Positions 19,823 through 29,152 of a stretch of DNA of 38,372 nt are shown here, piece after piece. A program made the position numbers and the translations under genes. Positions within the stretch are counted from its first letter, which is position 1. Every line of letters starts with the position of its first letter. This DNA comes from Alphaproteobacteria bacterium. Its GTDB lineage: Bacteria; Pseudomonadota; Alphaproteobacteria; JALCBB01. The notes below the pieces were generated by a model. The model was given only the letters and a program-made list of their open reading frames with translations. It searched no databases and had not been told where the DNA came from. Where the stretch lies: the NCBI GenBank assembly GCA_028066985.1, contig JALCBB010000002.1, positions 1-38,372 on the forward strand, given 5' to 3'.

Positions 19823-21082
19823 CTAGCGGATGGCTTCCATCTCGCCGCCGGTCGGGATTGACGGCGCGGTTTTGTTGTCGACGATGACGAGGTCGTATTT
19901 GCCGCCGCCTTTGTGCCGCCACTGCCCGCCGACGAGCGGCGTCCTGGCGACATTTCTGGCGCCGAAGGGCGGGAGTCTGGCGCCGTCCCAGGCGAGACGA
20001 CCGACGATGGTGTCGAGTTGAGTCGCGGCGAGGGCTGCGGCGACGGCGTCTCCGTCACTGACATCCGAGACGCGCCCCATCGCATCCTTCGCCACTTCAA
20101 AGAGGGCGTGGGCGAATCCGATGGGCTGCGTCCACTGCTTCTCTGTGACGGCGGTGTATTCTTCCGCGAGATCCCGCGAAGACTGCCCCGTCAGAGACGA
20201 ACTGAACGGATGCGACGGCGACCACCAGACTTCCGATGACAAATTGTGTCCTTCCTCGCCGAGATTCTCGACTGCGCTGGGGAAGAGAATCGCCTTGCCG
20301 ATAGACGCGGCCTTGGGAGTGAAGTTGTTCTGCTTCATCTGGTTCCAGAAGACGGTGAAGTCGGGCGGGATGGGAACTCCGGTGATGATGTCGACTCCCT
20401 CGGATTTGAATTCGTTGATCCGCGGGTTGAATTCACCGACCCCGTTCTCGTAGCGACCCGGATCGGTCAATTCGTATCCCAGTTCCTCGAGCTTGGGCGG
20501 AAATCCCTGGGGACCGCTCCATGCGTTTCCATCACCGTCGTTGGGGAACAGCCCGCCGACTTTTTTGTTGGTCTCCAGCTGGGCCCACATGTTCGTGAAG
20601 ACGGCGATGATGTCCTGGAGTCCCCAGAAGAAGTGGTAGGCGTAGTTGAAGGGCGTCCATGAAGTCGGGTCGCTCTGGTCGCTCTGCTGACCGATGAACC
20701 ATGCCTCCCAGGGCGCGACCGTGGAGAGGACGGGAATCTCTTCGTTTTCGCAGACCGTGGTGACAGGGTTCGTGGTCTCGGGGGTGGAGGAGACGAGCAT
20801 GAGGTTGATTTCGTCTTCAACGATGAGTTCCCTGGCGACTTCGTTGGCGCGGCTCGGGTTGGATTCGCTGTTCTTGACGATGACCTCAAAATCGCTTCCC
20901 TCGGCGTTGACGAATTTGTCAATGACGAATTTGTCGGCTTCGGCGAACGCGGCGAAGGGGCCCGTCCGCGGACTGACATAGCCGAGTTTGATTTTCGCGC
21001 CCTGAGCGATGGCGGGAGCGGCAAGTCTGCTCGCCGCGAGCGCGGCGACGGAGCCTTGCACGAATCGGCGTCTGTTGATCAT
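19823..21082 (-). CDS. ABC transporter substrate-binding protein (Leu/Ile/Val-binding family)
   Basis: Tat-like N-terminus MINRRRFVQGSVAALAASRLAAPAIAQG; KIKLGYVSPRTGPFAAFAEA; adjacent to liv genes. Confidence 0.87.
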   Translation of the reverse strand: MINRRRFVQGSVAALAASRLAAPAIAQGAKIKLGYVSPRTGPFAAFAEADKFVIDKFVNAEGSDFEVIVKNSESNPSRANEVARELIVEDEINLMLVSSTPETTNPVTTVCENEEIPVLSTVAPWEAWFIGQQSDQSDPTSWTPFNYAYHFFWGLQDIIAVFTNMWAQLETNKKVGGLFPNDGDGNAWSGPQGFPPKLEELGYELTDPGRYENGVGEFNPRINEFKSEGVDIITGVPIPPDFTVFWNQMKQNNFTPKAASIGKAILFPSAVENLGEEGHNLSSEVWWSPSHPFSSSLTGQSSRDLAEEYTAVTEKQWTQPIGFAHALFEVAKDAMGRVSDVSDGDAVAAALAATQLDTIVGRLAWDGARLPPFGARNVARTPLVGGQWRHKGGGKYDLVIVDNKTAPSIPTGGEMEAIR

Positions 21083-21112
21083 GGTTTTTCTCCTTTGTGC
21101 GGCGGGGGTTGA

Positions 21113-21250
21113 AACTGCGACGATGACGGTGACGACAGCAGCGACAACGGTGATGCTGTTGTCATCGCCATTTTCGTCAACGACAAAGACGACGGAGACA
21201 ACGACGGCGACGCCGTTATCGTCTCCATTTTCGTCAGTGACGGTGAAGCC
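21113..21250. repeat. GAC/GTC-rich low-complexity tract with internal ~54-bp direct duplication
   Basis: GACGACAGCAGCGACAACGGTGATGCTGTTGTCATCGCCATTTTCGTCAACGAC followed by GACGACGGAGACAACGACGGCGACGCCGTTATCGTCTCCATTTTCGTCAGTGAC. Confidence 0.8.
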
Positions 21251-21275
21251 GGCGCGCCGGCGATGATTTTAGCAG

Positions 21276-22343
21276 TCAGTTTCGGGGTTGTCTGCCCTCC
21301 CAGGCGTCTTCGAGAAGAGCGAGGATTCCGTCACGGGTGACGGGTCGCGGATTCCAGTAGGGGTTCCGCGAGGCGACATCGGCGGCGCGGGGGAGATCGT
21401 CTTCGCCGAGTCCGATCTCTCTGAGAGAGAGAGGCGCGCCGAGAGCGCGCGCGAAGTCGTGAAGGGCGCCGCCCGCGGTCTTCGCGCCGAAGAGCCCGGC
21501 GACGGGCGCGAGGAGTCCGGCGACTTCGGGTTCGGCCTCGTTGTAGGCGGCGGCGTGCGGAAGAATGACGGCGTGAGTCTGGGCGTGCGGCATGTCAAAG
21601 GCGCCGCCGAGGGCGTGGCAGAGTTTGTGGTGCAGCGCCATGCCGACGCGTCCGAGGACGGCGCCGCATGCCCATGCGCCGCGCTGCGTGTTTTCGCGCG
21701 CGGCGAGGTCGCGGGGCGTCTCCAGGACGGCGGGGAGTCCTTCGGCGAAGGCGCGCAGTCCCCGGAGGGCGAGTTCGGTGGTTTCGGGGCTTCTGTCTCT
21801 GGCGTAGAGGCCTTCGACGGCGTGGGCCATCGCGTTCATTCCGCTTGTCGCGGACATCGGCCCCGGCAGCGTCGCGACGAGTTCGGAGTCGTAGAGGATG
21901 GTCCGCGGCAGGATGCGGCTGTCTTTGAGGGTGGTTTTGACGCCGTTTTCAGTTTGTCCGAGATTGGCGGTGGCTTCGGAGCCGGCGTAGGTTGTGGGAA
22001 CGGCGATCTGGGGGAGGCCGGTGTGCAGCGCGACGGCTTTCGCGAGTCCGATGGCGGAGCCGCCGCCCGCGGCGACGAGGCAGTCGGCGTTGACGGAGCG
22101 CGCGTATTCCAGGGCTTCTCCGGTGACGCTGACGGGCGTATGCATGATCGCGCGGGAGCAGGTTCCGGCGGTTTTTGATCCGAGATATTCGGCGAATTCC
22201 CGCGCCAGCCGGGATTTTCCCGGTGTTGTGATGACGAGGGCGTGATTTTTTCCGAGTCCGGCGACTTCGGCGCTGATTTCACGCCGAATTCCCGTGCCGA
22301 ATCGCACGCGCTGCCGGTTCACATCTGGCGGGACGGGGGGCAT
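21276..22343 (-). CDS. Maleylacetate reductase (iron-containing alcohol dehydrogenase superfamily)
   Basis: VRFGTGIRREISAEVAGLG, CLVAAGGGSAIGLAKAVAL, PTTYAGSEAT, ALGGAFDMPHAQTHAVILPHA. Confidence 0.87.
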   Translation of the reverse strand: MPPVPPDVNRQRVRFGTGIRREISAEVAGLGKNHALVITTPGKSRLAREFAEYLGSKTAGTCSRAIMHTPVSVTGEALEYARSVNADCLVAAGGGSAIGLAKAVALHTGLPQIAVPTTYAGSEATANLGQTENGVKTTLKDSRILPRTILYDSELVATLPGPMSATSGMNAMAHAVEGLYARDRSPETTELALRGLRAFAEGLPAVLETPRDLAARENTQRGAWACGAVLGRVGMALHHKLCHALGGAFDMPHAQTHAVILPHAAAYNEAEPEVAGLLAPVAGLFGAKTAGGALHDFARALGAPLSLREIGLGEDDLPRAADVASRNPYWNPRPVTRDGILALLEDAWEGRQPRN

Positions 22344-22369
22344 CGGGGCTTGCTTCCTTTACCTGGCAA

Positions 22370-22560
22370 CACCGAGGGTAGCACTGCGGAAAGGCTTATG
22401 GAACAAGCCTTTGTCGGCGGCGGCGACAGGCATAAGCCGGCGCGACAAGCAGGAGCGACCGTCACGGCGGACGCAAAGTCCGCGCTCACCGGCGGAAAAG
22501 CCGGCTCCCGCGGGCAACGCCCGCAAACTAAATTCATCCCCCGTTAAAGAGACAGCGGCA
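22370..22560. repeat. Hairpin-rich intergenic repeat, family 3 (G)
   Basis: GCGGACGCAAAGTCCGC and CCGGCGGAAAAGCCGG hairpins; related text near 13909-13960 and 32025-32098. Confidence 0.65.
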
Positions 22561-22570
22561 GTCACGAAAC

Positions 22571-24016
22571 TCACCCCCCCTGCACCGACAGCGCCGCCGA
22601 CAAAGGAGCAAGATCAGACAGCGTCTCAATCTCGCGCATGATCGCGACAATGTCATCAGCCCTGGACCGGTCCCAGCGGGCGAACTCGGCGCAGCCGTGA
22701 AACTTGTCGGCGACCTCGTCGTAAGACATCGGATTCTGAGGACTGCCCTTTCCGAAATCGGCGCGGCCGGAAAGAACGCTTCCGTCCTTCATCTCGATGT
22801 CGATGATTGTCGTCATCTTCTGATACCCCGCCGCCTCGGCCTCGTCGCTGACATAGAAATCAACCTTTTCAATCATCGCCCGCACATCCGGACGCAGCAC
22901 GACCTCGTCGGTGAACTCCGGCAGCCCCGCCCCGCCCTCCAGCAGAAGGATCGCCATGCAGAACTCCATCGAGAACTTGGCCTGCAGCTCGTTCTCCGGA
23001 CGATGATGGATCAGCGCGTTCATAAAATTGTGGTTCGCGCCGACCCTCACCTTCGCCACCGAATCGGGAACGACGCCGTTTTCACGGATCAGGTCCAGCA
23101 TCTTCGTCATTCCCGGATGCGTGAGCGACCCGGACGGATGCGGCTTGATGGACACGCCGGGCGAATCGAAAGTCCAGGGGTCGCCGAGGGCGTCCCTGAC
23201 GGCGCTGATGTCGTATCCGCCGCCGGCGGCCTGGAAGAAGCCGCGGTGCGCTTCCAGGATCTGCCTGGCGGCGGTCCACCCCATGGCCGCCATGTCGACG
23301 GCGACGACGCCGCTCTCGCTGGCGCGCCCGGCGTGGAACGGCTTGGTCATGGTGCCGAAGTTTTCGCGCAGTCCCGCCGACTGCGAGGCGGCGATGGCGA
23401 AGGCGCGCAGTCCGGCGTCCAGGTCGAAGCCGCGCAGTTTCATGGCGGCGGTCGCGGCGCCCATGGTTCCGCAGGTCGCGGTCGTGTGGAAGCCGTGCTG
23501 GTAGTGACGCGGCGAAATCGCTTCGGCGATCTTGCACTCCACTTCTACGCCCAGCTGGTAGGCGAGAACCAGATCCCGGCCGCTCGCGCCGATCTGCTCG
23601 GCGACCGCGTAAGCCGCGGGAAGCGCGGGCGCCGTCGGATGGGTCAGGAGTCCGTAGACGCGATCCGGAGCCACGGCCAGCTGGGTGTCGTCGTAGTCGT
23701 CCGCGTGGATGCCGACGCCGTTCGCGAAGGCCGCGAAGCGGGGCGCCGTTCTGAGATCGGAACCGATCACGGTGCAGGGTCCTGTCGCCGCGACCTCCCG
23801 GATGTGGCGGCGCGCCATGTCGCCGGTCTTCGCCGCCGACCCGGAGAGGGCGAGACCGAATCCGTCCAGCATGGACTTGCGGCCCTCGTCGAGAACCCCG
23901 GGCGGCAGCGCTTCAAACCGCGTGTCCAGCGCGAAGGACACGACATATTCCGTCAGCCCCTCGCCGGCGTTGACGGAAATGTCGGGGGTGAATTTTTCCA
24001 TTTTCGCGGGTTTCAT
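22571..24016 (-). CDS. MmgE/PrpD family protein
   Basis: 481 aa; DGFGLALSGSAAKTGDMARRHI, GIHADDYDDTQ, HPTAPALPAAYAVAEQ, FHAGRASESGVVAVDMAAMGW. Confidence 0.87.
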   Translation of the reverse strand: MKPAKMEKFTPDISVNAGEGLTEYVVSFALDTRFEALPPGVLDEGRKSMLDGFGLALSGSAAKTGDMARRHIREVAATGPCTVIGSDLRTAPRFAAFANGVGIHADDYDDTQLAVAPDRVYGLLTHPTAPALPAAYAVAEQIGASGRDLVLAYQLGVEVECKIAEAISPRHYQHGFHTTATCGTMGAATAAMKLRGFDLDAGLRAFAIAASQSAGLRENFGTMTKPFHAGRASESGVVAVDMAAMGWTAARQILEAHRGFFQAAGGGYDISAVRDALGDPWTFDSPGVSIKPHPSGSLTHPGMTKMLDLIRENGVVPDSVAKVRVGANHNFMNALIHHRPENELQAKFSMEFCMAILLLEGGAGLPEFTDEVVLRPDVRAMIEKVDFYVSDEAEAAGYQKMTTIIDIEMKDGSVLSGRADFGKGSPQNPMSYDEVADKFHGCAEFARWDRSRADDIVAIMREIETLSDLAPLSAALSVQGG

Positions 24017-24094
24017 AGCCTGTTTTCTCCTTTGCTCTGATGTGTTCGGGTGTGTTCAGATGTGTTCGGGCTGACGAACCGGAACGCGCGCGCG

Positions 24095-25615
24095 TCACTC
24101 GCCGCCATGCGCGCGGCGGACGGCGGAGTCGCGGCGGCGGGCGAGGCGGTGTCTGATGAATCGTCCGATCGGCGCCGCGAAGACGCTCAGCGTCGCGAGC
24201 AGAAAGAAGAAAACGGCGATCGGACGGGTGAAGAAGCGCCAGGCGTCCTGATCAAAGAGGATCATCGACTGGGCGAGCGAATTTTCCATCAGGCTTCCGA
24301 GCACGATTCCCATGATGATCGGCGCCGGCGAAAAGCCGGAGCGGTTGAGAAAGTATCCGATCAGGCCGGCGACGAGCATGATGTAGACATCGGCGAGCGA
24401 CTGCCCGACGCCGTAAGCGCCGATCACGCAGAGACAGAAAACGGCGGGCCACAGAAACTGCCGCGGAATCAGCGAGATTCTCGAGAAGTATCTGGCGCCC
24501 GCGAGTCCGAAGGCGAGGAAGACGAAGTTGGCGATGAGCATCGCGAAGAAAATGGCGTAGAGGAGGGTGGGCTGCGACTCGAAGAGATAGGGGCCGGGGC
24601 GCAGTCCGTGGATCTGAAGTCCGCCGAGGATGACGGCGGCGGTCGCCGAGCCGGGAATGCCGAGGGCGAGTGTAGGCACCATGGCGCCGCCGGTCGCGGC
24701 GTTGTTGGCGGTCTCCGGGCCGGCGACGCCCTCCAGTTCGCCCTTTCCGAAGTTGTCTTTGTTTCTGGACCACCGTCTGGCTTCGTTGTATCCGACCATG
24801 GCGGCGACGGTGGCGCCCTCGGCGGGAAGAACGCCGATGAAGGTGCCGATTCCCGATGAGCGCAGGATGGTCTTCCAGACGCGTCTGAAGTCGGCGAGGG
24901 ACGGCAGTTTCATCGCCCTGACGCTGAATCGTTCCAGCGCGAGGTCGGCGTGTCCCGCCTGTTTCAGGAGTTCCGCCATGGCGAAGAGTCCGATGAGAAC
25001 GGGAATGAAACTGATTCCCTCGTAGAGTTCGGGGATTCCGAAGGTGAAGCGCTCGACGCCCGTGGTCAGATCAACGCCGACGGTCGCGATGAGAACGCCG
25101 AAGGCGCCGCCGATGAGATTCTTGACCGCGGAATTGCCGCTGATGGAGGCGAGCATGGAGAGTCCGAAGACGGTCAGCGCGAAGTATTCCGGAGGACCGA
25201 ATTTGTACGCGAGCCTCGCCAGGGTCGGCGCCGCGAGAATAAGAACAAAGAGACTGAAAATTCCGCCGACAACGCTTGACGCGGCGGCCATTCCGAGCGC
25301 CTGTCCGGCCTTTCCGGCTTTGGCGAGGGGGTATCCGTCGAGGGCGGTGGCGGCCGCGGGCGGCGCGCCGGGGGCGTTGATGAGGATGGCGGTGATAGAA
25401 CCGCCGAAGGTGCCGGCGCAGTAGAGGGCGGCGAGCATGGCGATGGCGGGAATCGGTTCCAGGTAGATGGAAAAGGGCAGAAGCAGAGCGACGGCCATGG
25501 AACTGGAGAGCCCCGGCAGCGCGCCGACAAGAACGCCGGCGACGGTCCCGGCGCAGATCAGGAGAAGCGTTTCCGCCCGCAGAATTTCCAGAAGACCGCC
25601 GAGAACCGATTCCAT
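24095..25615 (-). CDS. tctA: Tripartite tricarboxylate transporter large permease (TctA family)
   Basis: GVLVGALPGLSSSMAVALLLPF, AALYCAGTFGGSITAILINAPGAPPAAATALDGYPLA, GVLPAEGATVAAMVGYNEARRWS. Confidence 0.93.
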   Translation of the reverse strand: MESVLGGLLEILRAETLLLICAGTVAGVLVGALPGLSSSMAVALLLPFSIYLEPIPAIAMLAALYCAGTFGGSITAILINAPGAPPAAATALDGYPLAKAGKAGQALGMAAASSVVGGIFSLFVLILAAPTLARLAYKFGPPEYFALTVFGLSMLASISGNSAVKNLIGGAFGVLIATVGVDLTTGVERFTFGIPELYEGISFIPVLIGLFAMAELLKQAGHADLALERFSVRAMKLPSLADFRRVWKTILRSSGIGTFIGVLPAEGATVAAMVGYNEARRWSRNKDNFGKGELEGVAGPETANNAATGGAMVPTLALGIPGSATAAVILGGLQIHGLRPGPYLFESQPTLLYAIFFAMLIANFVFLAFGLAGARYFSRISLIPRQFLWPAVFCLCVIGAYGVGQSLADVYIMLVAGLIGYFLNRSGFSPAPIIMGIVLGSLMENSLAQSMILFDQDAWRFFTRPIAVFFFLLATLSVFAAPIGRFIRHRLARRRDSAVRRAHGGE

Positions 25616-25624
25616 GACCGCCTC

Positions 25625-26086
25625 TCAGATCGCCAGGAAGGAGAGCGGCCCGAGCGGCAGACGCAGTCCGAGAAGCCCCTGAAAAACGATGAAGACCGCG
25701 ACGGGCATCGCGACGGCGAAGACAAGGACGGCGATTCTGTTTCGCGCGCCCCAGAGCATCGGCACGGCGACGCAGACGGCGAAAAAGACGAGAAGCACTC
25801 CGATGGTCTCAATAAGCGCGGCGGCGACGGCGAGGATGACGGCGGTCGCCCACATTTTCCGCGGCGGCGCGGGCGCGGCTTCGGCCCTTCCGGCGCGGAT
25901 TCCGCGAACGATCATCAGGACGGCGAGGCCCGCGATGACTCCGATGGCGAGACGCGGCATTCGCGTCGCGGAGAACCCCTGCGACACGCCGAAAGGATCG
26001 ACTTCAAATCCGGCGGTCAGATACAGAAGCCAGCCGCAGACGATCAGAATGACCGCGCCGGGCGTGAAATCTCTGGACAAGGACAA
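25625..26086 (-). CDS. tctB: Tripartite tricarboxylate transporter small permease (TctB family)
   Basis: Small four-TM protein between tctC and tctA. Confidence 0.8.
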   Translation of the reverse strand: MSLSRDFTPGAVILIVCGWLLYLTAGFEVDPFGVSQGFSATRMPRLAIGVIAGLAVLMIVRGIRAGRAEAAPAPPRKMWATAVILAVAAALIETIGVLLVFFAVCVAVPMLWGARNRIAVLVFAVAMPVAVFIVFQGLLGLRLPLGPLSFLAI

Positions 26087-26167
26087 ACTCCCTTCAATTG
26101 ACCCGCGACCGGGACGGACGACAGCCGCCCGCCTCGATCTCGCCGAAGACAGACCGCGAAGCGAACG

Positions 26168-27136
26168 CTATTTCAGTCCGAGCTCGGTCAGAACCTGTTC
26201 GATGTTGGCGTACATCTCGCGAATCTGAGCGTCCCAGACTTCGGAGCCGGCGACGCTGCCCGGGTCCAGCCCGATGCCGGCGAGGTAGTTCTGATAGGTC
26301 GAGTGCTTCATCGCCTTGAGCAGACCCTCTTCCAGGACCGCGACTCGTTCGTCGGGAGTGTCGGACATGACAACGATGCCGCGGACGGTTGAAAAGTTGA
26401 CTCCGCTCACTCCGAGTTCTTCCAGGGTGGGTGTGTCGGGGAGAATGCCGAGCCGCTCCCTCGCCATGATCGCGATCGGAATGAAGTCGCCGGCCTCGAT
26501 CTGATCTCTGGCCTCGCCGTAGTTGAGGCCCGCGGCCTGGAGGTTTCCGCCCATGAGGTTGGTGACGATGGCGCCGCCGCCGTCAAAGGGCACATAGGAG
26601 ACATCAATGCCGGACTGTCTGGAGAAGACGATCTGGGCGATGTGATCAACGCCGCCGGCCTGGGTTCCGCCCCATTTGACGGGAGACTTTTCGGACTCCG
26701 CCCGCAGCGAATCCAGCGTGGTGATGCCGGTGTCCTTGTGGGTGACGATGATGATAGGATCATCGGTCGAGCGCACGACACCTTTGATGTCGTTGATGCC
26801 GATCGGCGCCTTTCCGCGGGCGATGGAGGTGAGGTGCGTGGGCGTGATGGCCATGAGGGTGTGTCCGTCGGCCGGCTTGCCGCTGACATAACTCATGGCG
26901 ACGACTCCGGCGCCGCCTGTTTTGCCGTTTACGAAGGCTTCGCTTTCAAGAGTGCGCCGCGCGCGGATGAGCATTGTGCGGGCTGTCGCGTCCGTCCCCC
27001 CACCCGCGGAGGCGTGCGTGACGACCTCAATCGGCTGAGAAGGAAACTCCTGAGCGTGCGCGACGCCGGACGCCAGGAGCAGGGCAACGGCGAGCGCGGC
27101 CATTGTCGGCGGGGTTTTGATCGGGAGAGTTTTCAT
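26168..27136 (-). CDS. tctC: Tripartite tricarboxylate transporter solute-binding protein (TctC/Bug family)
   Basis: Signal peptide; FPSQPIEVVTHASAGGGTDATARTM; KTGGAGVVAMSYVSGKPADGHTLMAITPTHL. Confidence 0.92.
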   Translation of the reverse strand: MKTLPIKTPPTMAALAVALLLASGVAHAQEFPSQPIEVVTHASAGGGTDATARTMLIRARRTLESEAFVNGKTGGAGVVAMSYVSGKPADGHTLMAITPTHLTSIARGKAPIGINDIKGVVRSTDDPIIIVTHKDTGITTLDSLRAESEKSPVKWGGTQAGGVDHIAQIVFSRQSGIDVSYVPFDGGGAIVTNLMGGNLQAAGLNYGEARDQIEAGDFIPIAIMARERLGILPDTPTLEELGVSGVNFSTVRGIVVMSDTPDERVAVLEEGLLKAMKHSTYQNYLAGIGLDPGSVAGSEVWDAQIREMYANIEQVLTELGLK

Positions 27137-27325
27137 TTGCGTGCCTCCTCCTGAGGTAGTTGCCCGAGCGCGGGGGTTGGAGTTGACGGCGCTCAGTCCG
27201 GCAAGTTTACTCTTTTTTCGTAAACTGTCAACAGTTTTCTAATTTATGAAGGGGCGCGGCGGAACAAGCGGATTTATTCATTGTTTTTGTTGACTTTTCA
27301 GATAAATTCCGCCTGAAATTGGAGT

Positions 27326-28024
27326 TCAGAGGGCGGCGGAGAGCCGTTGCCAGCCGCTCTGGACGTGCCGGCGCATGATTTTTTCCATCAGGGATTCATC
27401 GCGTTTTTCGAGCGCGCTGATGATTTCCCTGTGTTCTTCGTGGGAGAGTTCCATGCTTTCCTTGCGGGCGAGTCCGCGGCGGCGGTGCTGGTGGAGCTGG
27501 GTTGTGATCAGGTTGTCGTGCTGGCTCAGCGCCGTGTTTTTCGCGGCGTTGAGCAGGGCGGCGTGAAGGTCGACATTCAGGGAGTAGTATTTGTCGACAT
27601 CGCCGCTCTTCACGACGCCGGACATTCGTTCGAACAGTCCGGCGATCGCGATGATTTCTTCGTCGCTTGCGCGGCGGGCGGCGAGTTGTCCGGTCAGTCC
27701 TGCGAGGGCGGCGCGGATTTCGTAGAGTTCGCGCGCCTCTTCCGGGCTTACGGTTCGCACGAAGACGCCGCGGTTCACTCTGCTGACGAGCAGTCCTGCT
27801 TTTTCGAGGCTGCGACAGGCTTCGCGGACGGGGCCGCGGCTGACATTCAGTTGCGCGGCGAGGGTGCTTTCGTTGATTCTGTCGCCTGCCGTGAGCGCGC
27901 CGGTGATGACCATTTGTTCGATCGCTTCGGCGACGATTGTGGTCAGGGTTTGCGCGCGCCGCTGATTGATCTGCTCGCGCGCGGCCATGTTTTTTCTGAC
28001 TGTGGCGTTGATTGATATGCTCAT
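27326..28024 (-). CDS. GntR-family regulator (FadR/FCD subfamily)
   Basis: INESTLAAQLNVSRGPVREACRSLEKAGLLVSRVNRGVFVRTVSPEEARELYEIRAALAG. Start trimmed. Confidence 0.92.
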   Translation of the reverse strand: MSISINATVRKNMAAREQINQRRAQTLTTIVAEAIEQMVITGALTAGDRINESTLAAQLNVSRGPVREACRSLEKAGLLVSRVNRGVFVRTVSPEEARELYEIRAALAGLTGQLAARRASDEEIIAIAGLFERMSGVVKSGDVDKYYSLNVDLHAALLNAAKNTALSQHDNLITTQLHQHRRRGLARKESMELSHEEHREIISALEKRDESLMEKIMRRHVQSGWQRLSAAL

Positions 28025-28122
28025 TTGTATCGGGAGGTTAGCACACTGGCGGGACATTGCAAGGCGGGCGGGGCGGGGATTTTGGGCGTCCCCTGGCGCG
28101 GATTTTGGCATTAGCGGACATT

Positions 28123-28502
28123 TTAATTAAGAGACAGACGAAGGGCGCCCCCTGGCATTAGTGGGAGATTGGCTTAGACATTCACGATGTCGGCTCAAGC
28201 GAGCGATGCCAGCAGGTGGGTGCGGGCTAGCCCGCAAAAAAAATTAAAAATAAAAAGAATTAAATTTAATAATCATCACCCCATTATTTGTCTATGTTAA
28301 TAAGAGAAGAATTTATTTAATTGACCCCTTAAATAGTCAATTGCTTTTTAATTTAATTTTTTTGCAGGCAGCGCCTGCGGGCATCAGTTGGTGCTGTTCG
28401 CTTGAGCGGCTATCGTGGATGTCTGAATTTAACTCCCACTAATGCCAAATACCGCGCTTCGTTTGTCTCTTAATTAAAAAAGCGTTCGCTAATGCCAGAG
28501 GC
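28123..28502. repeat. Inverted-arm element copy H
   Basis: TTAATTAAGAGACAGACGAAG left; GCGGGCTAGCCCGC at 28222-28235; core nearly identical to copy D; CTTCGTTTGTCTCTTAATTAA right. Confidence 0.93.
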
Positions 28503-28516
28503 TGTGCCATGGGAAT

Positions 28517-29152
28517 CTAATTCGGTTTGTGGTTGTCAGGGTGGGCGGCGGCAAACGCCGGTTCTCCCTCGCAGGCAGACACAACCCCGGAAATGCGCGG
28601 ATACAAACCCAGATCAATATCCCAACGCAACGCATTGTATACCTGCGGCACCAGACAAATGTCCGCAAGAGTCGGAACATCTCCATGACAAAAACGACCG
28701 CGCGGACCAGCCGAAAGCAGCGCCTCAAACGACCCCAGACCCTGCGGCATAAAATGACGCATCCAGCCTTCACGCGAATCTCCGCCGCCAAACGACTCCA
28801 CACGCTCAAGCACATTCATATTAAGAACCGGCTGCACCTCCATCGCCACCAGATGCGCCAGCGCCCGCACCCGCGCGCGTCCGGCAGAATCGCCCGGCAG
28901 CAGCGCGGGAACAGGACGCGTCTCCTCCAGATACTCAATCATCGCCAGCGACTGCGTGAGCGTCAGACCGTCAATCTCAAGCACCGGAACCCGTCCCTGC
29001 GGATTCTTCAGCGCGAAACCCTCCGACCGCTGATCCCGCGACAGCAAATCCACCGGCGCCGAACGCCACACCAGCCCCTTCAAGCCAAGCGCGATCCGCA
29101 CACGATAACTCGCCGACGAACGCCAGTACTCATAAAGAACAATGTCGCTCAT
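28517..29152 (-). CDS. maiA: Maleylacetoacetate isomerase (zeta-class GST family)
   Basis: YEYWRSSASYRVRIALGLKGL, NPQGRVPVLEIDGLTLTQSLAMIEYLEE; next to fah. Confidence 0.92.
   Translation of the reverse strand: MSDIVLYEYWRSSASYRVRIALGLKGLVWRSAPVDLLSRDQRSEGFALKNPQGRVPVLEIDGLTLTQSLAMIEYLEETRPVPALLPGDSAGRARVRALAHLVAMEVQPVLNMNVLERVESFGGGDSREGWMRHFMPQGLGSFEALLSAGPRGRFCHGDVPTLADICLVPQVYNALRWDIDLGLYPRISGVVSACEGEPAFAAAHPDNHKPN

Noticed and set aside
19777-20100. N-terminal extension of LivG in the ORF track
   Set aside because: The extension overlaps the substrate-binding protein gene and has low-complexity sequence; the ABC domain starts at MLRLAGITRSFG (19776).
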